DNA from: Parasponia andersonii
Lineage: Eukaryota > Streptophyta > Magnoliopsida > Rosales > Cannabaceae
Length of the DNA stretch: 64,000 nucleotides
Direction: 5' to 3'
NCBI GenBank assembly: GCA_002914805.1
Contig: JXTB01000323.1
Location: 336,031-400,030, forward strand
Positions 1-11,414 of the stretch are shown here, one piece after another. The notes beneath the pieces are model-generated. The model saw nothing but the letters and a program-made list of their open reading frames with translations. It did not search any database and was not told where the DNA came from. Within the stretch, counting starts at the first letter, position 1; each line of letters opens with the position of its first letter. The translations under genes and the position numbers were made by a program.

Positions 1-1020
1 GTAGTACTAAAAGAATTATGTGCAATAATATATTTTGTTTTTCTTATATAATATAATATATACAACTATATACGTATACCATAATAAGTGGAAGATAATC
101 AGATGTCTACCTCGTTGGAAATGACCTAACTGTTCAACTACGAGGTTAAAAGAATTGCATATCTGGGGTGACGAAGATATTGATTATTTATTATATATGT
201 CCTTTTTCGATTTCTTCACGTCTATTTATCCACCAATATAGAGAAGTCCTTTTTGGCTTTGTAATCTTTTCGTTCCACCAAAGTTGATAATGTCAACGGT
301 GTTTCGGTCACCTTATTAGCAATAAAGAACAAAATAATTAACTTGCTTGTAAAGGGGGAAAAAAAAACTGGATAGAGCTTTAATTAGTAGCCACAAAAAG
401 TATAAATCGGATGGAAAATTCCAAGGTTTTTCTTAGCTAGAGAACAATATTCAACAGTACTAACTACTAAGGCCTTTTGCAAATTTATTTTAGTTTTCTT
501 TATTTTGGAAGATGGGGATCAATGTTGGAGTACCGCTTAGAAATTAGATTAATTCATTTTTTTTTTCCCGAATAACACTGTTGACGATGAAATTTGTCAA
601 CACTGCGGGGATGATTGAATTTTTAAAGTGAGATTGATTTCCCAGTGCAAATTGATGTATAAAATTAAAGGAAAAAAGAGATTTTAAATGATTTACCCTA
701 ATTATTTCGTCTATATGTGATAAATCTCACTATTGCAAACTAAATTTATATGTGACGGTGTAGGTCTCAGTTAACTAATTAAGGTATTTCGTAATTTAGC
801 GAACACATGTAAAAAGTAACATTTAAATGAGATAAAAAGTATATATATATATATATATATGTTTATACATATATATATATTATATACAAATAAATATGCT
901 CGCTACAATACACATCGCCATATTAAATATGTGAATTAATTGGTTTTTCTTTGAGGAATAGTTTTAGTTTGTTTGCCTGTTCATCATGGGCTTTCATGTT
1001 GTTTTTAACGGTTGTTGAAA
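1..1020. other. AT-rich intergenic DNA, no gene seen
   Basis: No reading frame with recognisable protein similarity is visible on either strand. The stretch holds poly-A and poly-T runs and an imperfect AT-dinucleotide tract near 840-890. A short phrase, gtgacggtgtaggtc, near 750 also occurs near 30136, which suggests a shared dispersed repeat, but the match is only about 15 bases. Confidence 0.6.
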
Positions 1021-1022
1021 GA

Positions 1023-1692
1023 GTCAAAGGACACTCTCCACTACTTTTTAAGAAATAATACCAAAAATATGACCTTCAGAAAATAACTATTTTTTTGTAC
1101 AACTTTTGGTGATATTTTTCTATGGACTTAACTAAAAATTGGCTTTTCAAAATTGGTTTATCTGGTTATTGCAAGAAATCGAATTGGTTTTTCTTATTCT
1201 ATTTATTATTTTTTCTAGTAAATAGATAGTTTCTTTTATTTATCATTGTTGGTTTCTTTAGTTATTGTTAAAAACTAATTTAGTTTCTCAGTTTTTACTA
1301 ACCAAATTATTTCAAATAACTAAGTTGGTTTCTTAGTTTATGGTAATCAAACTAATTTCTCTGATTTTGGTTATTTAGTTTTTATGTGGTAAACTGATGG
1401 TTTCTTTTATTTATTATCATTAATTTTTCTAGTTATTCCTAAAAACGAATTTGGTTTCTCAATTTCCAGTGACCAAATTATTAGTTTCACTTACACAGAT
1501 GGCTATTGGAAATTATTAACTAATTTGTAAAAAAGAAACTAAATTGGTTTCTTGTAATAACGAGATAAAGCAATTTTATATGAAGTATTTAGAAAAATAT
1601 TACTAAAAGTCATACAAAAAAATAATTATTTTTCAGGAGATTGTATTATTTATATTATTTTTGAAAAAATAGATATAAGTGTCAAAAAGCCT
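1023..1692. mobile_element. Foldback/MITE-like element with long inverted arms
   Basis: The two ends are imperfect inverted repeats. Sequence from about 1023 to 1196 (for example ctatttttttgtacaacttt near 1088) reappears as the reverse complement at about 1535-1692 (actaaaagtcatacaaaaaa near 1600). The similarity continues inward through a phrase meaning 'ttatctggttattgcaagaa' on the left arm. The core is built of degenerate repeats of a 'ttggtttct-tagttattg-taaaaactaa' type. There is no coding capacity, so this is a non-autonomous element. A target-site duplication could not be fixed, and the superfamily (Mutator-like or foldback) is uncertain. Confidence 0.6.
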
Positions 1693-3481
1693 TGTCGAAA
1701 TTTTTTCAAATTTTAGTATAAGGCCCGACCACTCCATCTGAAACCCAGTTGGCCCAATTAAAGAATAGTACCAATCCCATCACTTTATACATTCGAAACC
1801 TATTTTAAAAAAAAGTCATTAAGCTATAAATTAGTCATTATCAACTTTGATCTCTTTTAAAAAATAAACAAACTATAAATCATAGATAGTTCTATTACCA
1901 CATCTCTTTTTTCTCTTCACACTCTTTATTAATGAATATTTTTTTTACAAAAGTTTCCTCATATAAAATGACATAAATATCCCAATACTATATTAATTAA
2001 TGATATTATTTCTTATTACACACCTTCAAACATACTTGCTAAAACACTTTGATCAACAAAACCAAATGAAACGACAATTTAATTGAATTTCTATAATTAT
2101 GGATGAACAAATTACAATTCACAATCATTTTAAAGAGACAACTTACCTCTTTTCTTTTTTTTTTTTTTCTTGTGAGGATTTAATAAATATTATAATCAGG
2201 GTCCAGATAAAATAAATCAAGAACCTTCCATCTACGTGAATGCTTTAGAAAAAATGGAAAAAGGGGGGAAAAAGAAAAAGGTAAAAGAAGAAGGAATATT
2301 TATACCCTAACCTTAAATGACAACTTACAATCTACCAGTTTCTTTAGTAGAGAAGGAACAAAGAAAAAAAATGATATTTTTTAGTTTTTCATATCTTAGA
2401 AAGATGAATTTTTGTTAAAAATACAAAAGTTCGAAGAAGACTTCTTCAAAACTTATTGGAGATATGGGAAAAGAAATTTTATTAAGTTTTTATTGTCTAA
2501 TTCTGAAATTGAAATACATTTAAATGGTATTGGAAAAGAGGAATTTAAAATTTTCAATTTTAGTGAGGAGTTTATTTAGAAAATGGTGGGGGAAAGAAAC
2601 AAAGAGTGGTGGAAATAGATGCACTCTAAATCATTTACAAAACTAGGATTGGAATTCTAAAATTACCCTCGACTCCGATTGAAAATTTTTAATAATGTCG
2701 AAAAAAATAAAAGTGAAGAAGGCGGTACCGGATAATGGCTGATCATGTTCAATCAAAGCCAAAAAATTTTAATAATGTTAAGCCATTGGTTGAAAATTTT
2801 CTACGATCGATTAGAAATAGATCGAAAAGACTCAGATTGGGTTTGACCACAATCGAAATATTTCAATCACAGTCAAATGAAGGGATAGCTAGGATCAAAA
2901 TGTCAATAGAAAGGAGATGTTGTAGGTGGAGATGGTGGCAAAAGCAATTTGAGATTTGTTAAAAAATAATGTATTTTAGGACTTATTAGAGAGTAAAATA
3001 TTAAGTAATTTTAAATATATGACATGACAATAAGAGTTAGTTTTAAAAATATTTATAAATGATTCCATTCTTTTATTATAAGGGGTTTAGTGGACCTTCT
3101 AGATGTATTTACACCATTAATAAATAAAGTTACTTACTAATATCAAATTTAAAAATTAAATACTAAAAAGAAAAAAAAGAAGAAGAAGACATACACAAGT
3201 TCTCTTGTTTATAAACCGTTCATTTGAGTCTTCTATTCACTAGGTTGCTCCATTGATTTTTCTTTTCTTATGGTGAATATTAAGAATTAACGAAATTTAC
3301 ATTAAGATCATAAATATTGAAGAGGTATACTTATAATAAAATTAAGATCATCGATGTTAAAAATCCATCAAGCGATGACTTTAGAGTACCTCCCAACTAC
3401 TAATCATAAACCCGAATGACACTTCAGAATTAGATAATTCAATTTGTGCAATTTAAGTGAACTTTTAAAAGTTGAATGTAG
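1693..3481. other. AT-rich intergenic DNA, no recognisable gene
   Basis: Short open frames at 2735-2962 and nearby have no recognisable domain, and their composition matches the surrounding AT-rich DNA. Homopurine/homopyrimidine runs near 2155 and 2340 and a purine-rich tract near 3165-3190 are present. No tRNA, rRNA or coding exon was recognised. Confidence 0.55.
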
Positions 3482-3875
3482 TAGAGCTGTTTGGGATGCG
3501 GTTTTATCCGTTTCACCTCCTATAGGCTATTTAGTTCACAAATACTATTTATACTTATTCTCTGAATACGCCGTTGGAAATGGTGCTAAGAAATCTAACG
3601 AAATTGCACTTATTAGCAATGTGGTGCGGTTTGGAAATTAACCTGATAGATCACCAGTTGAAATTTAAGTCTTATTGCTGATCTATTTTCATTTTCATAA
3701 GATAAAGAAGCATATTACATCTTATTATAATTTGACAATTCATAAACTAGAAATAAAAAAATCAATTAAACATTATACTGAGTATGTTATAATGCAGTGT
3801 GATTTGAACCGCACAAAATTTTTCCGAATTCTCTGCCCTTTGATTTTGGAAATTTTATAAATTACATCAAATTGG

Positions 3876-4456
3876 TGTTAAGATATCAGCTTTGCGGAAT
3901 CGATAACACAAAGCTAAAATACAAGTTGAGAAAATTTGGATAAAATGAAAAAAATAAGACACACAAAAGAATTAACATGGTTCAACTAATTTGAACGTAT
4001 AAAGCTGTGAAGAATTTCACTATGAAAAGGAGATTATAACCCACTTCTCTCTAAATATAAGAAAAGAACAAATGAACCTCTCTCTCTCTCTTGAAATAGG
4101 AGAAAACACTCTCTCTAAACAATTTAGGAGAAAATATGTGGGACACTAAGAGGAATTCCTATACTTAAATTCTCTCTTAGAAAGGAAGAGGATTTAGAAT
4201 AGGATGCTAAAGAAGTGATAAAGCCCTCCGTATTTATAGAACTTAAAAGGTACTGTAAACACTATCTTTTACTATTGCTATTACGGCTGCTCTTTTCACT
4301 ATTGCTATTGCGGCTGCCCTTTTACTATTCCTATTGTGGCTACTCTTTTTACTATTCCTATTGCGGCTTCCCTTTTTACTATTTCTATTGCGGCTACTTT
4401 TTTTATTGTTCCTATTGCGGCTGGTTGGTGAACTGCAATTATTGATTTGTTTAACA
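3876..4456 (-). repeat. 3' LTR of the copia element (581 bp)
   Basis: It aligns along its length with 8616-9098, sharing for example the CT-rich phrase near 4078-4094 and the segment ccctccgtatttatagaact near 4224. It is about 98 bp longer than the 5' LTR because of an expanded 27-bp repeat. The visible base differences between the LTRs suggest the insertion is not recent; an age needs a full alignment. Confidence 0.9.
4267..4430. repeat. 27-bp minisatellite inside the 3' LTR, about six units
   Basis: The unit is of the type tttactattcctattgcggc plus about seven bases, repeated roughly six times with point differences. The 5' LTR holds only about two units (near 9021-9065). Because 27 is a multiple of three, the array makes an apparent repetitive open frame on both strands, which is not a gene. 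Confidence 0.85.
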
Positions 4457-4541
4457 TTTTTCCACTTGAAGTCTTGATTTTAATCATGTCTTCACACTTG
4501 ATGAATCTCTCTTTTCTTCCCTTGTCAATTCTTCATGCTAC

Positions 4542-7500
4542 TTATATATCTGTTAGGCCATATAAGGATCTACACCATTGGAATTTGTCAGTGTTGATTA
4601 GTTTAGTTAAAGCATCTACTAGGTTCTCCTTTGTGTGAATCTTCTTCATGTCCACACTTCCATCTTCTATTACTTCTCGAATAAAGTGATATTAAACGCT
4701 AATGTGTTTTGTCCTAGAATGAAAGGCTGGATTCCTTGCAATGTGCAAGGCACTCTAACTGTCACAAAATAGAGGAATCTTTTTTTGTTTGTGCCCGAGC
4801 TCCTCTAATAACCTTTGAATTCAAATAGCCTCTTTACAAGCTTGTGTAGCTGCCATATATTCTGCCTCTGTTATAGATAAAGCCACAACAGTTTGCAGTT
4901 TCGAAATCCAACTTACAGCTCCTTTTGCAAGAGTAAACACATAGCCTGTAGTAGATTTTCGTTTGTCAAGATCACGCATAAAATCTGAATCAACATATCC
5001 TCTGACAGTAAATTCTAATCCTCCGTAACATAATGCAGTATCTGAGATTCCTTTAATGTATCTCAGAATTCTCTTTACAGCATTCCAATACTCTCTACTA
5101 GGATTTGCCATATATCGACTAACCACTCACACTGCTTGTGTAATGTCTGTTCTTGTACATATCATAATGAACATTAGGCTTCCCACTACTGATGCATACG
5201 GTACTCGAGACATCTCCATCCTCTCTACTTCATTGCTAGGACACATTCCAGAAGATAACTTGAAGTTAATAGGAAGTGGGGTAGAAATCGTCTTACAATC
5301 TTGCATATTGAAGCAGCGCAAGATTTTCTTCAAATAATTTTTCTGAGAAAGCTTAATCTTCCTCTTACCTCTATTTTGGTGAATTTGCATCCCTAGATAC
5401 TTGTTTGCTGGTCTCAAGTCCTTCATATAAAATTCCCTAGCTAACTGTGCCTTCAATTCTTGGATTCTACCTTTGTTGGGGGCCCGCTACCAATATATCA
5501 TCCAAGTACAACAATAAGATAATGAAGTCACTATCCTCATCAAATCTCCTAAAGTATGTGCAGTGGTCTGAACTGAGTCTGTTGTACCCAAGGCTTATGA
5601 TGAAGGAATCAAATCTCTTATACCAATACCTCGGCGCCTATTTGAGATCGTATAGAGATTTGTTCAACCTGCAAACCAAGTTCTCCTTGCCTGTTTCAGC
5701 AAAATCTTCTGGTTGGAGTATATAAATCTTTTCTTCAAGTTCTCCATGAAGAAAAGCAGTTTTCACATCTAGCTACTCTAAATGTAGGTCAAACATAGCA
5801 TACATCACCAAAACTACTTTAACTGTTGTCAATTAAACTACAGGTGAAAATATCTCATTAAAGTCAATACTTTCTTTTTGAGCATATCCTTTTACCACCA
5901 ATCTCGCACGATATCGCTCCACTTGATTATTGCTATCACACTTGATCTTGTAGACCTATTTGTTGCCAATAGCCTTCCTTCTTTGTGGTAACGAAACAAG
6001 ATCCCATGTCTTGTTCTTATGAAGGGCTTCAATCTCTTCTTGCATTGCTATCATCCATAAGGATACATCTGGGCATTTGGTAGCCTCATGAAAAGTTGAC
6101 GGCTCTCCATCCTCTATTAGAAGACAGTATGCAATATTACTCTCAGTGATATAATCAGAGTGCCATGCCGGTGTTCTTCTCTCACGAGTTGACTGATGAA
6201 TTTCAGAAGCCTCTTCCTTGACTGGTTCTTCTACTTTGTACTCTGGTGCTACTTCAGAAGAATCTGAATCTTCAGTATTCTTTTCTACCTGAATTGTAGT
6301 AGTTTCTGGCCTGTTATCGTCTCCCTTCTCTTGCAGTTTATTCTCTGTAAATATCACATCTCTGCTGATGACAACTTTATGGGCAATGGGATCCCATAAG
6401 TGATATCCCCTGACTCCATCAGCATATCCCAAGAGTACACACCTTCTGGACTTTGAATCTAATTTTGTGATTTATTGAGCATTGTACATCATATACACAA
6501 GACATCCAAACATACGTAAGCGAGAATAATCAACTGGCTTACCAGTCCACATCTCCATCGGTGTCTTCAGATCAATCGTTGTTGATAGAGATCGATTAAT
6601 CATATAACATGCGGTTTTGACTGCTTCTGCCCAGAATGTCTTGGGTAGACCTGCAGCTTTCAACATTGCTCTTGTTCTTTCTAACAAGGTTCTATTCATC
6701 TGCTCTGCCACTCCATTTTGTTGAAGAGTATACGCCAATGTGAACTGCATCTTGATACCTTCTTGTTGACAGAAGTTATCAAATTCATTGCTTGAATATT
6801 CTCCTCTATTATCCGTCCTTAAATACTTGGTCTTTTCTCCAGATTCAAGCTCTATCCATGCTTTGAATATTTTGAAGACTGAAAACACATCTGCCTTCCT
6901 CTTGATAGGATACACCCAACATCTCCTGGAGTGATCATCAATAAAAGATACAAAGTATCTAGCTCCTCATAGGGACATTACCGGTGCTTGCCAAACATCA
7001 GAGTGAATTAAGTCTAGAACTTTTTTACTTCTAGAATTGGATATGCTAAACTTTAATCTATGTTGCTTGCTTGTGACACAATACTCACAAAAAGGTAAAT
7101 ACCTTTGTGAGACCAGGAAGCAACCTCCGTTCAGAGAGAATCTTCAAGTCTCATTTCGATATATGGCCAAGCTTATAATGCCATATCATCGTTGATTCTT
7201 CTCCGGAATTTGTTGTAGCAATTGATGCATCTACTTCCATCAGTATATCTCCTTTAAGCATGTCTAGATTCACTGCAATTTTCTCCGCCTTCATTACTAT
7301 AAGTGCGCCCTTCATAATCTTCATCATCCCATTCTCGACACGAGTTTTGCAACCAAGGTTATCTAATTGTCCCAAAGACAATAGATTTTTCTTCAGGCCC
7401 TTCACATGTCGCACCTAGTACGAATAGTGTTATCGTACATCTTTATCTTGATAGTACTAATCCCAGCGATTTCTAAGGCAAGATCGTTACCCATGAATAC

Positions 7501-7555
7501 AGATCCTCTAGAGACAGGTTCATATGTGTGAAACCATTCTCTGTGAGAAGTCATG
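4542..7555 (-). pseudogene. Disabled copia pol (integrase, reverse transcriptase, RNase H)
   Basis: Read on the minus strand, the remains follow copia order. A GAG-pre-integrase segment lies at 7151-7414 (WHYKLGHISK end). The integrase core runs from about 7010 to 6472, with the first Asp in a SDVW motif, TDNRGEY, and NGVAEQMNR around the Glu. A linker follows at 6432-5956 (GYHLWDP). Reverse transcriptase covers about 5950-5127, with the catalytic YLDD box at 5497-5508. RNase H covers 5126-4542 (DSDF, TEAEYMAAT). In-frame stops lie near 6971, between the integrase core and linker near 6472, after DITQAV at 5126, after ACKEAI near 4820 and again near the end; other frame breaks lie in the RT region. 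The protein is therefore not made intact. Confidence 0.9.
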
Positions 7556-8007
7556 NNNNNNNNNNNNNNNNNNNNNNNNNNNNNNNNNNNNNNNNNNNNN
7601 NNNNNNNNNNNNNNNNNNNNNNNNNNNNNNNNNNNNNNNNNNNNNNNNNNNNNNNNNNNNNNNNNNNNNNNNNNNNNNNNNNNNNNNNNNNNNNNNNNNN
7701 NNNNNNNNNNNNNNNNNNNNNNNNNNNNNNNNNNNNNNNNNNNNNNNNNNNNNNNNNNNNNNNNNNNNNNNNNNNNNNNNNNNNNNNNNNNNNNNNNNNN
7801 NNNNNNNNNNNNNNNNNNNNNNNNNNNNNNNNNNNNNNNNNNNNNNNNNNNNNNNNNNNNNNNNNNNNNNNNNNNNNNNNNNNNNNNNNNNNNNNNNNNN
7901 NNNNNNNNNNNNNNNNNNNNNNNNNNNNNNNNNNNNNNNNNNNNNNNNNNNNNNNNNNNNNNNNNNNNNNNNNNNNNNNNNNNNNNNNNNNNNNNNNNNN
8001 NNNNNNN
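7556..8007. other. Assembly gap (452 N)
   Basis: The run of N lies where the 3' part of gag, the zinc knuckle and the protease of the copia element would be. The written length may be an estimate, so the true length of the retrotransposon is unknown. Confidence 0.99.
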
Positions 8008-8482
8008 CTGGTCACATTTATGATGAGTTGATCATACGAATCAGGTAGACTCTGAAGTAAGATTTCTACACATTCATTATTCTATGCTCCATTATTGTGA
8101 GCTGTGAGAATAGAGTGTTGAGGGCATTGATATGGTCGGTCACCGTTGTTAATTCCACCATCCGAAGGGTATAAAGCCTTCTCTTCAAGAAAATTTTATT
8201 GTGAAGCGACTTAGCCTGATACAACTTTATCAGTGTATCCCACATTTCCTTGGCTTACTTCTTCTCCTCAATGCTCGACAGGACTCCATCTGTTAGTGCC
8301 AGATGTAAGGTAGCGACAGCATTGCTATCAATCTCGTCCTACCTTTTATCATCAGTAATCTCAGCACGCTTTTCCCCAATTGCTGCTAGGTAATTATCTT
8401 TTCTCAAGATTGCCTTTAACTTCATTTTCTACAAAGAGAAATTGTTCCCATTAAACTTCTCAATATCGAATTTTGCCACCAT
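8008..8482 (-). pseudogene. Disabled copia gag (N-terminal half)
   Basis: From the ATG at 8482-8480 the minus strand reads MVAKFDIEKFNGNNFSL and continues through a typical copia Gag (UBN2 family) sequence. That includes segments equivalent to EMWDTLIKLY and LLQSLPDSYDQL before entering the gap. TAG codons stand where Trp is usual, at 8431-8429 and near 8342, and a TAA follows near 8254. The TGG-to-TAG changes are G-to-A on the coding strand, as expected from deamination of methylated cytosine in a silenced element. Confidence 0.82.
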
Positions 8483-8600
8483 TTTTGCTCACCATAATTT
8501 ATTCAGTTACCACTGTTTCACTATACATGAATAGTACCATATACGTGAATAATACCGTATACATGAACAGTACTGTATATGTAAATAGTACTCCAACCAA

Positions 8601-8615
8601 TAGCTTTGATACTAC
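8601..8615 (-). promoter_or_regulatory. Decayed primer-binding site for initiator Met-tRNA
   Basis: Immediately inside the 5' LTR the minus strand reads tagtatcaaagctattgg. The usual plant copia primer-binding site is TGGTATCAGAGC, so two or three bases have changed. Its position next to the LTR end supports the element's orientation. Confidence 0.7.
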
Positions 8616-9098
8616 TGTTAGGAGATCGGCTTTGCAGAAGCGATAACACATAGCTAAAATACGAGTTGAGAAATTTTGGGTAAAATGAAAAAAATAAGGC
8701 ACACAAAAGAATTAATGTGGTTCACTCAATTTAGGCTACGTCCACGGATAAGGCTGTAAAGAATTTCATTATGAAAAGAAGATTACAACTCACTTCTCTC
8801 TAAATACAAAGAGAGAACAAATGAACCTCTCTCTCTCTCTTGAAATAGGATAAAACACTCTTTCTAAACAATTTAAGAGAAAACAAGTGGGACACTAAGA
8901 GAAATTCCTAGGCTTGAATTCTCTCTTAAAAAGGAAGAGGATTTAGAATGAAATGCTAAATAAGTGATGAAGCCCTCCGTATTTATAGAACTTGAAAAGT
9001 GGTGTGAATATTATCTCTTACTATTGCTATTACAACTGCTCTTTTCACTGTTCCTATTACGGCTAGTTGATGAGCTACAATTGTTGGTTTGTTCAACA
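8616..9098 (-). repeat. 5' LTR of the copia element (483 bp)
   Basis: It starts TGTTAGGAGATCGGC on the plus strand and ends TTCAACA, matching 3876-4456 with many point differences. The right-hand ATTGG target duplication follows directly. It carries about two 27-bp units where the other LTR has about six. Confidence 0.9.
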
Positions 9099-9473
9099 AT
9101 TGGATAAGAGAAAAAACTGCATATTTTAGTGTGGTACGGTTTGACCATCCGGTTTCGTCACCCTAGACATAATTAACTTCTATATACAGGTTACAGGTAC
9201 GGCTAGAAAACTGAAAGTAATATAGCATAACAGACACAAGTTCTCAGTAATTAAAGTACGAGATAACCAGAAAAAAATTTGAAACAAAAATACAAAGATC
9301 GAAGCTTGTTACATTATATATATGAAACAAAAATTAGAGGATCACCAATCCCGTTAAAACAAAGGTAAACAATATTAACAATAGTAATATTGTTCTTATT
9401 ATCGTCCTTACAAAAGGAGCTCCTCCTTTCACAGTAATCAAAACTACTTTTTTTTTTCAAAAGAAAAAAAACC

Positions 9474-11377
9474 TTAGAAAGTATATAGGCAGCTACCATC
9501 GTCACTCCTAGCAGTTGGGTCGAAATTCTCAGCATTTGGATCAGTGCAACCTTCAGGAACAGGAACACTCACCTGCTGGGCTGCTTTGCCTGCTCCATAA
9601 ACGACAACAAATTATTGATATATTTACACAGCTTCAGAAAATAGAAAAACATATAATATACAAAGAATAATGCTAATGTATTATATAATTAATTGGACTG
9701 AAACTAATATGGTCCCAATTGGAGTTTTAACTTAATTCCATGCTAGTAAACCGAGAGCTCAAGTGGTGCTGGATATTCTATATAGCATTACTCATTTCAT
9801 AATATTCTTATACATAAAATGTGAGTAATAATGAATGCACCGTATGATTCATGACACCACGTGATTCTTCAATCTATTATAAACTGATTTATAGGGTATC
9901 AAATATGTCCAGCACTTTTCATAAAATGCGGATACATGCATGTCTACACAACTTCAATTACTTAGAAAATAAAAATAAAAATAAAAGAAGGAAGCAAACC
10001 TCCCATCGAGGCGTCAATAGGATCAAGGATCTAACCGTAGAAAGTTCCTCTCTTAATGGCGTCTTCGTTGGCTTCACCAAGAGCAGCCTCGCTCAAGTAC
10101 TTGTCGGCCAATTGAACTCTCTTCACGTTCTCTTGCTCTTGGACAAGCATGTTTCCGTACTCCAACAGCTTCTCAATTGTCATCTTTGGCTGCTCGAAAG
10201 TCGGCGGCCCTTCTTTCGAGTTCACAAGCTTCTTTCCAATACTGTCGACTCCGACTCCAGAGATCCACTTCCTCACTTCGTCGTCGTAAACTCTGGCTCT
10301 TAGGGCACCAAAGAAATCTGACCATAAAATAATATATTTATATATATACATATTTATTTAGAACATCTATGTTTTGTTAAAAGAAAAATAAAATATATTT
10401 ATGTTGATTTTCATTGGTGTGTGAGTATGTCGAAAGCTTTACCGATGGATTGACCGGGGAAAGTGTCGACGAGCCTGACGATGTCATCATCGGGGACGTT
10501 GTCGCTCCTGAAGATACCTTTGGAGACACCGATACGGTCGTCGCGGGTTGGGGCCCAGTAGAACTTCTCCATACGACCATCACGGATGAGGGGAGCGTAC
10601 AAGGTGGAGAAGTCGTTACCAGTGACGATGATTGGGACACGTGGGTTCTCCTCCTTGTTGTACATTCCGGGGAGCTGGACATTGGTGGGGTTGTCGGCGA
10701 TGTTCATGAGGGTAGCGTTGACCATCTGGTTGTTGACCGTGTATTGCGTGGTTCCACCGAGCCGACCAGCTCCGGCGTCAAGATCGTTGATGAAGAGGGC
10801 CGCCATCTTCCCCTTCCTGATGATGTCAGCCGCCTCACGGTACCTCTGCCTGATCAGCTTGGCCGGCTCTCCGGCATTTCCACTTTCTAGCTCTCCGGCA
10901 CTCATCATGATAGGGCTGTAAATATATACATACACATAGATGTTACGTTGTCTTATTGCTAGTCATAGATGCGTCTGTATGTCGTTCACAACGGTAGGCT
11001 CATATGAGAATTACCATTGGAACGTCGTCATTAACTAATTCTCCAAAACTAAGTGGGGAAAACATGTATAGTTTGAAAATTAAGGTACGGTACTGACATA
11101 TATGTTATTGAATATGAATTAAGGGCACTAAAATTAAACAGAATTCGGTAAAATTAATGCATATAAACCTACTTGATTCCCATCTTTGCAAACACAAGCT
11201 CACACTGGAAAGACTTTCCTTGACCTTTGCCTCCCCAAATACCCAAAATAAGAGGAACCTGCATGTGTGATATTGTAAAATCATATGATGCTCTAGTTTA
11301 TTAATCATATATTGATTCTATTCCATGTATAAATATAAATTTAACAACTTATAGAAGTAGTAGAATATAATTGAATT

Positions 11378-11414
<37 letters not shown>

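Larger units (their letters stand above)
3876..9098 (-). mobile_element. Degenerate Ty1-copia LTR retrotransposon
   Basis: The element is bounded by two related LTRs that start TGTTA and end AACA. The flanking 5-bp duplication ATTGG (3871-3875 and 9099-9103) is perfect and marks the insertion. Transcription runs on the minus strand: 5' LTR at 8616-9098, a decayed Met-tRNA-type primer-binding site, gag, then protease/integrase/reverse transcriptase/RNase H in copia order, a short purine tract (aagtggaaaaa, 4457-4467), and the 3' LTR at 3876-4456. Several stop codons and frame breaks show it cannot mobilise itself. Part of gag and the start of pol lie in an assembly gap. Confidence 0.93.
3482..9165. 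mobile_element. Possible old hAT-like element split by the copia insertion
   Basis: The left end begins TAGAGCTGTTTGGGATGCGG (3482-3501). The right end, read on the minus strand from 9165, begins TAGGGTGACGAAACCGGATGG. Both resemble plant hAT ends, which start TAGGG and carry repeated GCGGTTT/AACCGC phrases inside. Such phrases occur at 3619-3639 and 3796-3820 (inverted) and at 9133-9142. Removing the copia element and one ATTGG copy would leave a hAT-like element of about 460 bp. The flanking 8-mers do not match as a target duplication, so this is a tentative reading. Confidence 0.35.

Noticed and set aside
4215..4487. Overlapping frames with nine-residue repeats on both strands
   Set aside because: They are produced by the 27-bp minisatellite in the copia LTR.
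7524..8048. Long open frames across 7.5-8.0 kb
   Set aside because: They consist almost entirely of N from the assembly gap.
10414..10921. Plus-strand open frames of 158 and 111 codons
   Set aside because: They are antisense shadows of the conserved central Rubisco activase exon.
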